DNA from: Orychophragmus violaceus
Taxonomy: Eukaryota; Streptophyta; Magnoliopsida; Brassicales; Brassicaceae
NCBI GenBank assembly: GCA_030180135.1
Contig: CM058234.1
Coordinates: 29,918,766 to 29,982,765, forward strand
Length of the DNA stretch: 64,000 bases
Direction of reading: 5' to 3'
The translations under genes were made by a program, and so were the position numbers. Under the pieces are notes generated by a model. That model was not told the DNA's origin, searched no databases, and worked only from the letters and a program-made list of their open reading frames with translations. Below are positions 33,803 through 46,138 of the stretch, in pieces (positions within the stretch are counted from its first letter, which is position 1; each line of letters opens with the position of its first letter).

Positions 33803-35234
33803 TCAAGATTGGGATGATGTTTCTCCACGATGATCTTCAGCACGCTGAGACGGTAAATGTTTCCCAAGTTAGCAATGAGCATAGTGAGAATAACGCGAAA
33901 CGGATGCAAAATGGCAGTACGGTCAAAGATGATGGAAAATCAACAATCATGAAACCAACAAGAAACCCAATGTGTATACAGAGAATACTAGTGCCAAAGA
34001 CTGATATAGGATAAACAGTAATTTGTGTGCTGAGATAATGGAAACCACTGACCTCATGAGAAGTAATCCAGGGAGGTGGAGGCCAAAACAGCTTGGCATA
34101 TTCAGGAAGTTTGTGCACCAGCTCTATTTTCCCAGTCCTAAAATCAAAGACTCCCAAGTCTCGATCTTGCATCGCCTCCAAGTCATCCTCATTGAAGACA
34201 TTACCGTTGAAGAAAACAGAAGTTCCACCATGGGGAGGTAATAAATCAGATGCTGATGCGGAAAAGTTGCAGTCATCGCCAAGGAACAACATTTTATCCC
34301 CCAGATCCTTAGCCTCAACCCAACTCTTCTCTCTTTCTACAAATTTAAAAACTTTAAATTTCACGGTTCTCTCATTCATAAAAACCGCATGATGCTCAAA
34401 GATCTCTTCAACGAATCCAGGATCCCCGTCTACTTCCTCCATGCTCAAGTACATATCAACCAGTAACATTTCACCACAAGATTCAATCAAAAACTTCTTG
34501 TCACCGCCATACACAGGATTCGCAACCAATTCCAGTTTCAAAGAAATAAAATCTACAACCACAGTCCTCCCATTGTTGTCAACAGCAAAGAAACGTCCAT
34601 CGTACAGAATCACATCATCATAAGGAGAAGGCATGTCATTGATCACAGTCCAAGCTCGATCCCAAGACCTAAACACAGCTAATTTCCCAGAAAGATGAAT
34701 CGTAAGCAACACGAATTTGTAACTTCCCGCATCACTATCTAAGTACTTGACAACAGCTTTCTCCAAGTATAAACTGTTTACAATATCACTGACTGTATTG
34801 AAATAGTGAAGCTTGAATTCACGACTTAATTCGCGAACCTTAAAGTTCGACATGTCGAGAGAAGGAGGGAAATGCTCAGGAAGTGAATGTCTTTTATCGC
34901 TAAGCGGATCGAGAAGAGTCACCTTACGAGGACCATTAAGGTCTTCCTCGACCTTGACAAGCCATCCAAACAGATCCGCCTCGCTGCTATCATGAGGTTT
35001 GATGAGTAGGATACTCCGCTGCGAGAGGCGGAAACCTACGGCGGAATCTGGGAAGAGGCTAGCACCGTTATCGGGGAGGATCGGGATGTGATGTGTTGGA
35101 AGAGGACGCTTCGGTTTGGCGGCGGATCGCCATGAAGAACATACGGAACGGAATTGGACGACATCGAGGGAAGATTCGAGAGATTTAGAGATTAGGTCTA
35201 AGAGATCCTTCGGGAGTGATGCCCAATCGACCAT
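33803..35234 (-). CDS. F-box protein with DUF295 domain (SKIP23-like)
   Basis: Proposed model: exon 1 35234-34053 (394 codons), intron 34052-33845, exon 2 33844-33803, about 407 residues. The start MVDWASLPKDLLD is preferred over an ATG eight codons upstream because family members begin at this motif. F-box at about residues 4-45 (LPKDLLDLISKSLE...CSSWRSAA). The DUF295 beta-rich domain follows (LFDPLSD-like block, FFAVDNNGRTVVVD) and ends with the LGVFDFRTG and LFWPPPPWITSHE blocks typical near the C-terminus. Without splicing, the frame runs into a hydrophobic tail that stops at 33837 and looks like read-through intron. Known for the family: SKP1-binding adaptors of SCF ubiquitin ligases with unknown substrates. 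By position it corresponds to At2g17030. Divergent from the FBL10-like gene. Confidence 0.8.
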
Positions 35235-35629
35235 GGATGAATTGAAAAAGCTTTCCACAAGAAATCAGCACCCCCAAATCTTGGACCAAAGAGGACGCTA
35301 AAATTTTACCTGACCCGAATGACACGATCCGAACCGAATAGACCCAACCCGGAAGTAAACTATTCGACCTGTTCCGAATCTACTACGGGTCGATTTGGGC
35401 AGGAAGGCTTGCAGTTTCCGCGATTCCTCTCTTTTCCTAGAAACGCTGTCGTATCAAATAATTTGATTTCCTTGTTCAGTGGATTCAATTTGGGATCAGA
35501 TCGAACACAAAAGTCCAGAGAGGTGAGACGAGATCTCCACCATTTCCGCAAACTTTCTTTCTTCTTGTCGGATTCAACGCTTGAATATAAATTCTTCGTG
35601 GTAGATCAGGAAAGAGAGAGACTTCGTAG
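35235..35629. promoter_or_regulatory. Shared upstream region of the two F-box genes
   Basis: 395 bp separates the start codons of two divergent genes and must hold both 5' untranslated regions and core promoters. I see no strong TATA box. Purine-rich GAAAGAGAGAGAC lies 20 bp before the FBL10 start. Confidence 0.5.
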
Positions 35630-37892
35630 ATGGCTACCACCGTCGTCTGCGACGGCGAAGTAGAAAGTGGAGATGTTGACGGTTGCGATTTCGAGAGAAG
35701 CCTTGATTTGTTACCGGCGGCTCTCCTGGAGACCATCATGACGAAACTCGACGTTGCTTCTCTCTGCTCGCTAGCCTCTACTTGCAAAACACTCAAGAGC
35801 TGCGTCACTCGTGTTCTCACTTTCACTCCCAACTTCCACGTCTTCGTGAGTCTCACCATCTCTCATTATTTCAAAGCTCAGTTTATTACAAATATAGTTA
35901 GTGATTTCTGAAGGGTTTCCTGGGATCTCTGCTGTTGTTGTTTCAGAATGTTTCATTGTCAATGGAAACTGTTAGGCCATTGTTGTTTCCGAATCAGCAA
36001 CTTTCAAGCCTTAAGCTTGATTGTGGACGGCTTGGGAATTCAGCCATTGACATACTGATACGTCCTTCTCTAAGGGAGATTTCTCTTCACAACTGTCGGG
36101 ATTTTAGCGGGGATCTCATCTCTGAAATTGGAAGGAAATGCAAGGATTTAAGGTGCGTGTGTATGTATTGCATGCATCTGCTTTGTGAAGAATCTTTCCG
36201 CTCTTGTTCTGACGAATTGGTCACCGTTGTTAAAACTCTAGGCTCCTCTGTTTGGGTTCAGTGGCAGAGAAAGTTGGTCGAACCATTAATCGTGGTGCTT
36301 TGGAAGATTTACTGAATGGTTGCTCCCATTTAGAGGTTTGTATCCTTAAAAGAATGCGACTTGACGGTATGTCTTCTAGTGTTCATTATCTGCGTAATAG
36401 AATCATGACATATATGTTGTTTTGGCAGGTCTTAGCACTCATGTTTGACCTCTCCTTATATCTACGTCCTGGTGATTGTCGCATTTTCGGATTGGTATCT
36501 AATAAACTAACCCATCTGGAGCTTGGACACATCTCTTCAAGGATGATGACTCAGCTTCTCACATCAACTGAAACGTTGGGACAAGACGGCAGCCGGGTTA
36601 CATCTACCGTCCTCCAAAATGTCCAGCAGTTGCGCCTCTCAGTCGATTGTATTACCGATGCTGTGGTTAAGGCAATATCAAAATCTCTTACAGCTTTGAT
36701 AGGTTTGGACCTAAGAGATGCGCCTCTGGAGGATCCAAGGCAACTATCAGACCTCACAGATTTCGGGCTTCAGGAGATCAATCAAAACGGTAAGCTGAAG
36801 CACCTCTCCCTAATCCGTAGCCAAGAGTTTTACCCTACTTACTTCCGTCGAGTTAGTGATCAAGGAATGCTCTTTCTTGCTGACAAATGCTTGGGGATGG
36901 AAAGCATTTGTCTTGGTGGCTTTTGTCGGGCAACAGATGCTGGTTTCAAGACTATTCTGCACTCTTGTGCTAGCCTCTCCAAGTTTAGCATATATCATGG
37001 ACTTAAACTGACAGATCTTGTTTTCCATGACGTCTTAGCAACCACCCTATCGCTTAGTCATGTTAGCCTAAGAAGGTGTTATCTTCTTACGGATCACGCA
37101 ATTCAAAAGCTGGTTTTAAATCTAAAGCTGGAGAACCTGGATTTAAGAGGGTGCAGAAACATAAGGGATGAAGCCTTACAAGCCATCTCACATCTACCAA
37201 AATTGAAGGTTTTACTTCTTGATGGCACCGATGTAAGCGACACAGGGCTTTCTTACCTTAAAGAAAGAATTTGGGATTCTCTAGTTTCTCTATCTGTCAG
37301 AGGCTGCAGAAATTTAACAGACAAATTCATGACTAATTTATTTGCCGGGTCTTCAAAATTAGCGCTGCGTGAACTCGACTTGTCCAATCTTCCTAATCTG
37401 ACAGATGCTGCCATTTTTGCTCTAGCAAAATCCGGAGCTCCGATTACAAAACTCCAGCTAAGAGAATGCAGATTAATAGGGGATCCCTCGGTCATGGCTC
37501 TTGCATCTACACGGGTTTACGAAGACGAATGTCCTGGAAGCAGCTTGTGTTTGTTGGATCTTTACGACTGTGGTGGTATCACTCAACTCTCATTCAAATG
37601 GCTAAAGAAACCCTTCTTCCCAAGGCTGAAATGGTTAGGGATCACAGGAAGTGTGAACAGAGATATTGTAGATGCTTTGGCAAGGAGACGGCCGCATTTG
37701 AAGGTCTCTTGCCGCGGAGAAGAGCTGGGAAACGATGGGGAAGATGACTGGGACTCTGCAGACATACACCAACACATAGAAGCACAAGAAGATGAGCTTG
37801 AACAGTGGATTCTAGGAGATGAAGGTGATGTTGAGATGGAAGATGCAGAAGACGAGAGTGGCGATGAAGGAAGTGAAGAAGAAGAAGACTGA
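35630..37892 (+). CDS. FBL10: F-box/LRR-repeat protein 10-like
   Basis: Exons 35630-35845, 35947-36152, 36242-36335 and 36429-37892 join in frame to 659 codons. All introns are GT-AG. F-box at about residues 25-70 (LLPAALLETIMTKLDVASLCSLASTC, split here for length limits into its LLPAALLE and KLDVASLCS parts). A leucine-rich repeat array follows, with repeated L-x-x-L-x-L and C-x-x-(I/L)-T/S-D blocks (ISLHNCRDFSG, LDLRGCRNIRDEAL, LSVRGCRNLTDKF). It ends in a strongly acidic tail (GDEGDVEMEDAEDESG...EEEED). I recognise it as the FBL10 type, At2g17020, of similar length. Known for the family: F-box binds SKP1, LRRs bind the substrate. Intron 3 is 93 bp without a stop, so retention would add 31 residues in frame. 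Neighbours support orthology. Confidence 0.92.
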
Positions 37893-38420
37893 TAAAATAC
37901 TGAAACTATTACTTACTCTGGTACCGGAGAAAGCTTCCGTTAAGAGGTATGCAACCTTTGTATTCGTTCTTTATTCTTATAAGCTATACGTGTGACACCA
38001 ATTCTCTTCATATTTAACCACTTTCTTGTAGTATTTTCTCTCTCTGAATTATTGTTGTTGTAATCATCTCATATATCTTAAACTTTTGTTATTGATAATT
38101 TGAATAAATATATCTAGTGAAAGTATTGTACGTTTCGGTTGTTAAACACTTTAGATATATATAAAATAGAAATGAAATTGTTGAAGATATTACTAATTGT
38201 GGCAACTTATAACGATTTGAATCTCTTAAACCAAGTGAGTATTAATCGAAAATGATTGAATAGTTTAAACTTAAATTACATCCCATGCTATTACTTAGTT
38301 CTAATCAACGTTAAGTTTTGTGCCATGCATCATCATAACAAGCGCCGAAGTTTATGTTTCCTTGTCTAAAAGTTGGTAAATTTGTTTGTTCTTTTCTTCA
38401 TTTTTTTTTTCACTTTCCGA
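37893..38420. other. FBL10 3' flank and MSL8 5' flank
   Basis: 528 bp with the FBL10 3' untranslated region on the left and the promoter and 5' leader of the next gene on the right. A T-rich run (38396-38410) lies just before the ATG. No other gene. Confidence 0.6.
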
Positions 38421-41400
38421 ATGGATTTCAGAAATTCTTTCAAATCTCAGAGTTCGTACAAACAGATTAGTAGCCCCGGAGAACAAAGCGAGGCAAGCCC
38501 TGAGCACCGTCCGATTCTCCACGACCACGATCACCATCCTGGCATGGACCACCCGAAAACAGAGAGCTCTCGTTCTAGCCTCGACGATGGCCGGGACGCA
38601 CCCGTGGAACGCGATTCCAGCTACAAATTCTGGCAAGACAACAAAACTTCCGATCACACCACTGTGGCGGCGGTAGGAACCAGTGGTAGAGATCCAACGG
38701 CTGTGAATCGAAAAAGCTGTAGATTGAGTGGCAGCTTCGATTTCGGATCAGGGAAGCCACCGGTGTTGGAGGAATCGCCGACAAAAATGGTCGGAGGAGA
38801 ACATCGACAGTGGGGAGGAGGAGGAGAGATCACACTCGATGTGGATCAAGATAATGAGGACGTAAGTCACCATACGCAGGCAACGCCTACATCAACGGCT
38901 CGAACATCATTGGACGCGTCGAGGGACTTGCGAGTCTCTTTCAACGTTCGTGCAAATTTCGCCGGTTCGGTTCCTTCTTCGTCTACAACTCATTCGTCTT
39001 CTTCGTCTGCAACAAATCAAGATACACAGCAGCAGGAAGATGAAGTTGTGAGATGCACATCGAACATGTCTTTTCAGAGGAAATCAGAGCTTATTTCGAG
39101 AGTGAAGACAAGATCGAGGCTCCAAGATCCGCCACGAGAGGAGGAAACGCCTTACTCGGGTTGGAGATCGGGTCAATTAAAATCCGGGTTACTTGCGGAT
39201 ATTGATGAAGAGGATGATCCATTAGCGGAGGAAGATGTACCAGATGAGTATAAAAGAGGGAAACTTGACGCTATAACATTGCTAGAGTGGCTTAGCTTAG
39301 TGGCTATAATAGCTGCGTTAGCTTGTAGTTTATCGATTCCTTCTTGGAAGAAAGTTAGGGTTTGGAACCTTCATTTATGGAAATGGGAAGTCTTCTTGCT
39401 TGTTCTTATATGTGGGAGGCTGGTTTCCGGATGGGGAATCCGAATCGTTGTCTTCTTCATCGAGAGGAACTTTCTTTTGCGTAAACGGGTTCTCTACTTC
39501 GTGTACGGTGTGCGAAGAGCTGTTCAGAACTGTCTCTGGCTAGGCATGGTTCTTCTCGCTTGGCATTTCTTGTTCGACAAGAAAGTACAGAGAGAGACAA
39601 AGAGCAAGTTTCTTCCTTACGTAACCAAGATCTTGGTGTGTTTCTTGTTAAGCACCATCTTGTGGTTGATCAAGACACTAGTGGTTAAAGTCCTGGCTTC
39701 TTCTTTCCACGTCAGCACTTACTTCGATCGGATTCAAGAAGCTCTGTTTAACCAGTACGTGATTGAGACGCTATCGGGTCCTCCTATGATTGAGATGAGC
39801 AGGATTGAGGAAGAGGAAGAGCGAGCTCAAGAAGAGATTTTCAAGATGCAGAACGCAGGTGCTAATTTACCGCCGGATCTTTGCGCGGCTGCGTTTCCAC
39901 CGGGAAAGAGCGGGAGAGTGATGAATCCGAAGCTCTCCCCAATCATCCCGAAAACAGGAGCTGATAGTGGAATCAGCATGGAGAATCTTCACAGAATGAA
40001 TCATAAGAACATCTCAGCATGGAACATGAAGAGGCTAATGAAGATTGTGAGACATGTTTCGCTGACCACATTGGACGAGCAGATGCTTGAAACCACATAC
40101 GAAGATGAATCCACCCGACAGATACGGAGCGAAAAAGAAGCTAAAGCAGCTGCAAGGAAGATTTTCAAGAACGTGGCTCAACGTGGCGCAAAGTGTGTCC
40201 AATGTTTCCTTATGAGTTTCTTTATTAGATAGAACCAATGTTGTGTTGAGTTTCCTAATTAATATCTGAATGAACAAAAGGCACATTTACCTGGAGGATT
40301 TGATGAGATTTTTGCGGGAAGACGAGGCGATGAAGACAATGAGCCTATTCGAAGGTGCTCCGGAGACCAGAAGGATTAGCAAATCAGCTTTGAAGAACTG
40401 GCTGGTAATTGCTTATGTGCATAATATAGTCCAAGATTCTCTAGATATCTGCTGTGCATATACATCACTCCGTTGTTGACTATGATTAGGTGAATGCTTT
40501 CAGAGAGCGAAGAGCTCTTGCCCTGACACTCAACGACACCAAGACAGCTGTGAACAAGCTCCACCACATGATCAATATTGTCACTGCCATAGTCATTGTT
40601 GTCATATGGCTTGTCCTTCTCGAAATTGCATCCTCCAAGGTACTTCTCTTTGTAAGTTCACAAGTTGTACTCTTGGCCTTCATCTTTGGGAACACGGTGA
40701 AGACCGTCTTCGAGTCCATCATCTTCTTGTTCATCGTACATCCTTACGATGTTGGTGATCGCTGTGAGATTGACGACGTACAGGTAAATTAAAAAAGAAC
40801 AAAACGTTACACCTTTGATAAAATCTAACTTAATTTGCTAACAAAAATGCATCTCAAGTCCAGTTGGTGGTGGAGGAAATGAACATACTTACCACAGTGT
40901 TCTTGAGATATGACAATCTGAAGATTATGTACCCGAATAGTCTTCTCTGGCAGAAATCGATTAACAATTACTACCGCAGTCCAGACATGTGGGATATAAT
41001 CGAGTTCTGTGTCCACATTACTACTCCTTTTGAAAAGATTGCAACGATCAGGCAGAGAATATCAAAGTAACAACTATCTTTTGTACCTTAATACATTTGG
41101 GAAATGATTTGCTGATCCTTTTTTTTTTTTTTTCTTCTAATGGAAATGCAGCTACATTGACAACAAGCCGGAGTATTGGTACCCAACAGCTAAAATCATT
41201 GTAAAAGATGTGGAGGATTTGAACATAATAAAATTAGCAATATGGCCATGTCACAGGATTAATCACCAAGACATGGCTGAGAGATGGACAAGAAGAGGCG
41301 TCTTGGTTGAAGAAGTGATTAAGATCCTCCTCGAACTCGACATTCAGCACCGGTTTTATCCACTCGATATCAATGTCAAAACAATGCCTACCGTTGTCTC

Positions 41401-41440
41401 CAGCAGAGTTCCACAAGGCTGGTCACAAAACCCTGCTTGA
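38421..41440 (+). CDS. MSL8: MscS-like mechanosensitive channel, MSL8 type
   Basis: Exons 38421-40192, 40281-40404, 40490-40783, 40864-41066 and 41152-41440 give 893 codons. Start MDFRNSFKSQSSYKQ is preferred to an in-frame ATG 16 codons earlier because the paralogue begins the same way. The first 280 residues are hydrophilic, rich in Ser, His and acidic residues. Transmembrane segments follow from about 283 (LSLVAIIAALACSLSIP, WEVFLLVLICGRLV, CLWLGMVLLAWHFLF, VCFLLSTILWLIKTLV). The pore segment and MscS beta domain entry (FGNTVKTVFESIIFLF, HPYDVGDRCEIDD) are at about 690-730. Known for the family: MscS homologues open under membrane tension and pass anions. MSL8 is pollen-specific and lets pollen survive rehydration. 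The symbol rests on similarity plus gene order (At2g17010). Confidence 0.85.
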
Positions 41441-42637
41441 ATTTTATGACCAAACAAGGTGTTAATGTTTTTTTTTTTTTTTTTTTTTTGAAAGCAAAAG
41501 AATTCTAACAAATTTTGTAACAAACGAACATTAATTAGTTTATATACCACAATTTTGACCTTTTGAAGATTCACTGTTTCAATATTTGGTCCCAACTCCC
41601 AAGAGCTCTACACCAATCTATCAAACATCTATGACCCTACTCTTACACGTGCCTTTACCTTTTGCTATTAGGAAACAATTCTACACACTTAAGCCTAATC
41701 TCATCAATACATATGAAGATTCATATTACACCATTTTGGTCTATACATGATCCACGTACACTAACCAAATAAGCATCTATAACCACTTAGACTAATCACA
41801 CAGTTTAGCCTAATCTCATCCATCCATTGAAACATTACCAATTACCCAAAATGAATCCAGAGTTCCATAAGAAGAACAGCTTGTGTCAATTTTTGTGACC
41901 TTCTTCTTCCATTATATGAATCACTGTATTCATATCATCAGGAGAGGAGAGCATCATATTCTATCAAGTTTACAACTACTATCATCAAATTTTGGTATTG
42001 ACTCTTGTTTACAATAATGATTTCAACCATGTTGCTGTAGAAACGAACATCAACCTTGAAACAAACATTAGATTCCTATTGAATAGATCCCTAGACTAGC
42101 TGTGGATTTCAATCTTACCAAGATGATTCAGTGATTTCTAAGTATAATTGGAGAAAATAAACAACATAAGTGCAAGTTTTGTTACCTTCTTCCTATATGA
42201 CAGGAATAACGTAACAGGCACGCAAGAGTTTTGACGAAATGAATAAGAGAAAGTGTTGTGTTTAGGTGTTAACGTTATTAAATGTGCCAACCCTAATAAC
42301 GAACGAAAACCATCATCAGACAAAAGTTAGAACGTGAGATGTGCAAATACATTGTATTAAATTTAGTGATCGTTTGTCAAAACAAGAATTAATTGCTATA
42401 TTAAGACTTAATCCAACTCATGGAGGTTTAGAACCTCGTAAACTAATTACAATTGTTTGTACAGTTAGAGTAACAGAGAACAAAAATAATAATTAAAATA
42501 TATGCGATTACATTCACCTTAATTCGTAACTCTTCATCTAAACTATAACGTAAACGTTTGTGTGCAGATCCATCATTACAGTTTAACAAAGCTTCCAAGT
42601 TTCTGTTTCCTTTTCTAAACTTGTTCTGATTTTTCCG
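41441..42637. other. Intergenic region MSL8-MSL7
   Basis: 1.2 kb. A T22 tract lies at about 41469-41490, just after MSL8. Several CTAATCTCATC words recur at about 41695-41820. Must contain the MSL7 promoter and leader. No gene seen. Confidence 0.55.
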
Positions 42638-45471
42638 ATGGATTTTCGAAAACCCTTCAACTCTCACAGCTCGTACAAACAGATGAAGAAGAAGAAAAAG
42701 AATAATAAACCCCCGATTCTTGACGATGACGATCTCATTAACCAAATCGCAAAAACTCAGAGCTGTGGTTCTAGCTTTGACGGCAAGAAAGCAGGCATGG
42801 AACGAGATTCCAGCTACAAGTTCTGGCAAGACATTGGAACCGATGATCACAAGAGCGGGAGTTTCGATTTCCCGCAATGCCGTGATGAGGTCACACTCGA
42901 CGTGGACGTGGAAACAGAGGATAACAACACACCAGCCTCGGGATTAGACGGGTCGAAAGAAACTAGAGTCTCTTTCAAAATCAACAATTTGTCTGGTTCG
43001 GTCCGTTCTTGTACGTCTTCCACTTCTTTTTCCTCGGCGACAATGAGGATGAATTTAGACCAGCAAGATCAGGACGAAGAGGTAGTTGTAAGATGCTCAT
43101 CGATGAGGAAAACAGAGCTTGTCTCTAGGGTGAAAGCAAGATCGAGGCTGATTGATCCACCGCAAGAAGAGGAGCAACAGTACTCGAGTTGGATGGGGAC
43201 ATCAGACCAGTTAAGATCTGGTATACTTGCGAGACAATCTAGTATCGAGGAAGAAGATGATTCATTGGCTGAGGAAGATGTTCCAGAGGAATATAGGAGG
43301 TCCAAAATGGACGCGATTACACTGCTTCAATGGTTGAGCTTGATCACAGTCGTAGTTTTACTAGCGTTGAGTTTTTGGATTCGCTCCTGGAGACATATTA
43401 CCCTCTGGAAGCTTCAATTGTGGAAATGGGAAGTGGTTTTTCTGGTTCTCATCTGCGGGAGGCTTGTTTCGGGAATGGGCATCCGAATCATTGTCTTCCT
43501 CATCGAGAGAAACTTCCTCCTGAGAAAGAGGGTTCTTTACTTCGTCTATGGTGTCAAGACGGCTGTTCAGAACTGTCTCTGGCTCGGGTTGGTTCTTGTC
43601 GCGTGGCGTTTCTTGTTCGACAAGAAAGTAGAATGGGAAACACAGAGCGATGTTCTGCTTCTCGTAACCAAGATCTTAACCTGTTTCTTGTTGAGCACCA
43701 TCTTGTGGCTGATCAAGACATTGGTGGTTAAAGTTCTAGCCTCTTCGTTCCACGTTAGTACTTACTTCGATCGGATTCAAGAAGCCTTGTTTCATCATTA
43801 CTTGATCGAGACGTTATCTGGACCTCCAATGCTTGAGCTGAGCAGGATTGAAGAAGAGGAAGAGCGAGCGCAAGAAGAGATCTTCAAGATGCAGAAAGGA
43901 GGTGCAGATTTATCACCAGACCTTTGTTCTGCTGCTTTTCAGCCCGAAAAGAGCGGGAGTGTGAAGCTGTCTCCGATCATCCCAAAGACAGGAACTGATA
44001 ACGGAATCACAATGGATGATTTGCACAGGATGAATCAGAAGAATGTATCAGCATGGAACATGAAGAGGCTGATCAAGATTGTGAAAAATGTTTCACTGAC
44101 GACACTTGATGAGCAAGCGCTTCAAAACACAACTGAAGATGAATCAATCAGACAGATACGGAGCGAAAAAGAAGCTAAAGCAGCTGCGAGAAAGATTTTT
44201 AAGAATGTGGCTCAACGTGGAACAAAGTGAGAGCCTACAATATTCATCTTCTTTAACAATTTATTTTTTCAATTCTCTACTAAACTCATATTAATTGTCT
44301 GCATGAAATTAAAGGCACATTTACCTGGAGGATCTGATGAGATTTTTGCCAGTAGACGAGGCGATAAAGACAATGAGTCTCTTCGAAGGCGCAGTAGTGA
44401 CCAAAAAGATAACCAAATCAGCATTGAAGAACTGGCTGGTAAATTCTTCTATAAAGAAAACAATGTTCTTCAGTATATGCATTATGTATGTAACTCTATT
44501 TATTGATCTTTCCTAATTAGGTGAATGCTTTCAGAGAGCGAAGAGCCCTTGCCCTGACACTCAACGATACCAAAACAGCAGTGAACAAACTCCATCACAT
44601 GATTAGCTTTCTCACTGGAATTGTCATTGTAGTCATATGGCTAATCCTTCTTGAGATTGTCACTTCCAAGAATCTTCTCTTCTTAACTTCACAAGTTGTA
44701 CTCTTGGCCTTTATGTTTGGAAACTCTCTCAAGACCGTCTTCGAATCAATCATCTTCCTCTTCATCATTCACCCTTACGATGTTGGTGATCGGTTGCTGA
44801 TCGACACTGTAGAGGTTCAAAAACTATTATATATGTGAGTGTGTTTTTGAGTCTATTTACTGAATCTTAAGGCTAAAATGATCAAACTACAGATGGTGGT
44901 GGAGGAAATGAACATTCTCACAACAGTGTTCTTGAGGGCTGACAATCTAAAGATTGTGTATCCGAATATTCTTCTGTGGCAGAAAGCGATCCACAATTAC
45001 AACCGTAGTCCGGACATGGGAGATGAAGTGCAGTGTTGTGTCCACATCACTACTCCTCCTGAAAAGATTGCTGCAATCAAACAGAGAATCTCAAGGTAAA
45101 AAGTGCGCCTTGTTCCTCATGTTATAGACAACTTAATGATCTTTTTTTTTTTTTTTCCGCAAAACTGCAGCTACATCGATAGCAAGCCAGAATATTGGTA
45201 CCCGAAAGCGGATATCATTGTAAAGGATGTGGAAGATTTGAATATTGTGAGGTTAGCAATATGGCCATGTCATAAGATCAACCACCAAAACATGGGAGAG
45301 AAATTCACAAGAAGAGCCTTGTTGGTTGAGGAAGTGATCAAAATACTGCTTGAACTCGACATTCAGTACCGGTTTCATCCGCTTGACATCAATGTCAAGA
45401 CCATGCCCACGGTTGTCTCGAGTAGAGTTCCACCTGGCTGGTCACAAAACTCTGATATTCAGGGTAATTAG
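42638..45471 (+). CDS. MSL7: MscS-like mechanosensitive channel, MSL7 type
   Basis: Exons 42638-44226, 44315-44438, 44521-44814, 44893-45095 and 45171-45471 give 836 codons. Exons 2, 3 and 4 have exactly the lengths of MSL8 (124, 294, 203), so the pair arose by tandem duplication. The N-terminal hydrophilic part is about 60 residues shorter and has a basic run (MKKKKKNNKPP). The membrane segments (LSLITVVVLLALSFWI, WEVVFLVLICGRLV, CFLLSTILWLIKTLV), pore (FGNSLKTVFESIIFLF) and HPYDVGDRLLID are kept. The exon 3 donor is GTTCAA, weak but required by the paralogue alignment. By order it is At2g17000 (MSL7). Copia element E begins about 400 bp downstream. Confidence 0.85.
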
Positions 45472-45879
45472 ATTAATTAGTCTGATTTTACGATTAAGTG
45501 GATTAAAATACTATTTTGAGTGTTAAGTTATGTTACCTAAAAGTGAAATGAGAGATAGGACATTATGTTTTAGTAATGAGTGTGTTGTATATATAGACAT
45601 CTAAAAGTGGAAACAAAGAAGGGATATTTTCAGTTTGTGAGTGGTGTTTTGTGAGAGAGAAAAAGGCTTTTTGAGATTGTGTTTTTTTTTTTTTTGTGTG
45701 TGTGTGAATGTTTAATATCATTATATTATGACATCACAATCTTTTTTCTTTTACCTACATGTTCTTCAATTAAGAGATGATTTTATAATGTCATCCTTGA
45801 ATGATGTATGAATAGTCTACTTTCAGAGAAAACATAACTCTATTCATTGATGGACCAATCTGATGTACCTTGATTACTG
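45472..45879. other. MSL7 3' flank
   Basis: About 400 bp, AT-rich, with a T-rich tract and (TG)n near 45680-45710. It contains the MSL7 3' untranslated region and runs into truncated element E without a recognisable target duplication. Confidence 0.5.
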
Positions 45880-46138
45880 TCCCATATTAACAACCTTGAC
45901 TATGGACTTCGATAATTTATGTCATTTATCACTTATAGGGTCGCATGATCAAGTCACGTACTTAATGACCTATAAGAAAGGCGTAAATTATTTTGGGACT
46001 GTTATTTAAGAAAAATTAAATAACTATGAAACAAATTTCATTAGTTTAAAACAAAACCAAAATGTATGTAAACATGAACATCATATCATAAAAATAAAAA
46101 TCCTCTCACTAGAATCGATATCACATCTTAAGAAACTT

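Noticed and set aside
38352..38657. Minus-strand frames opposite the MSL genes (also 42443-42877 and 43069-43305)
   Set aside because: Shadows of the well-supported plus-strand exons.
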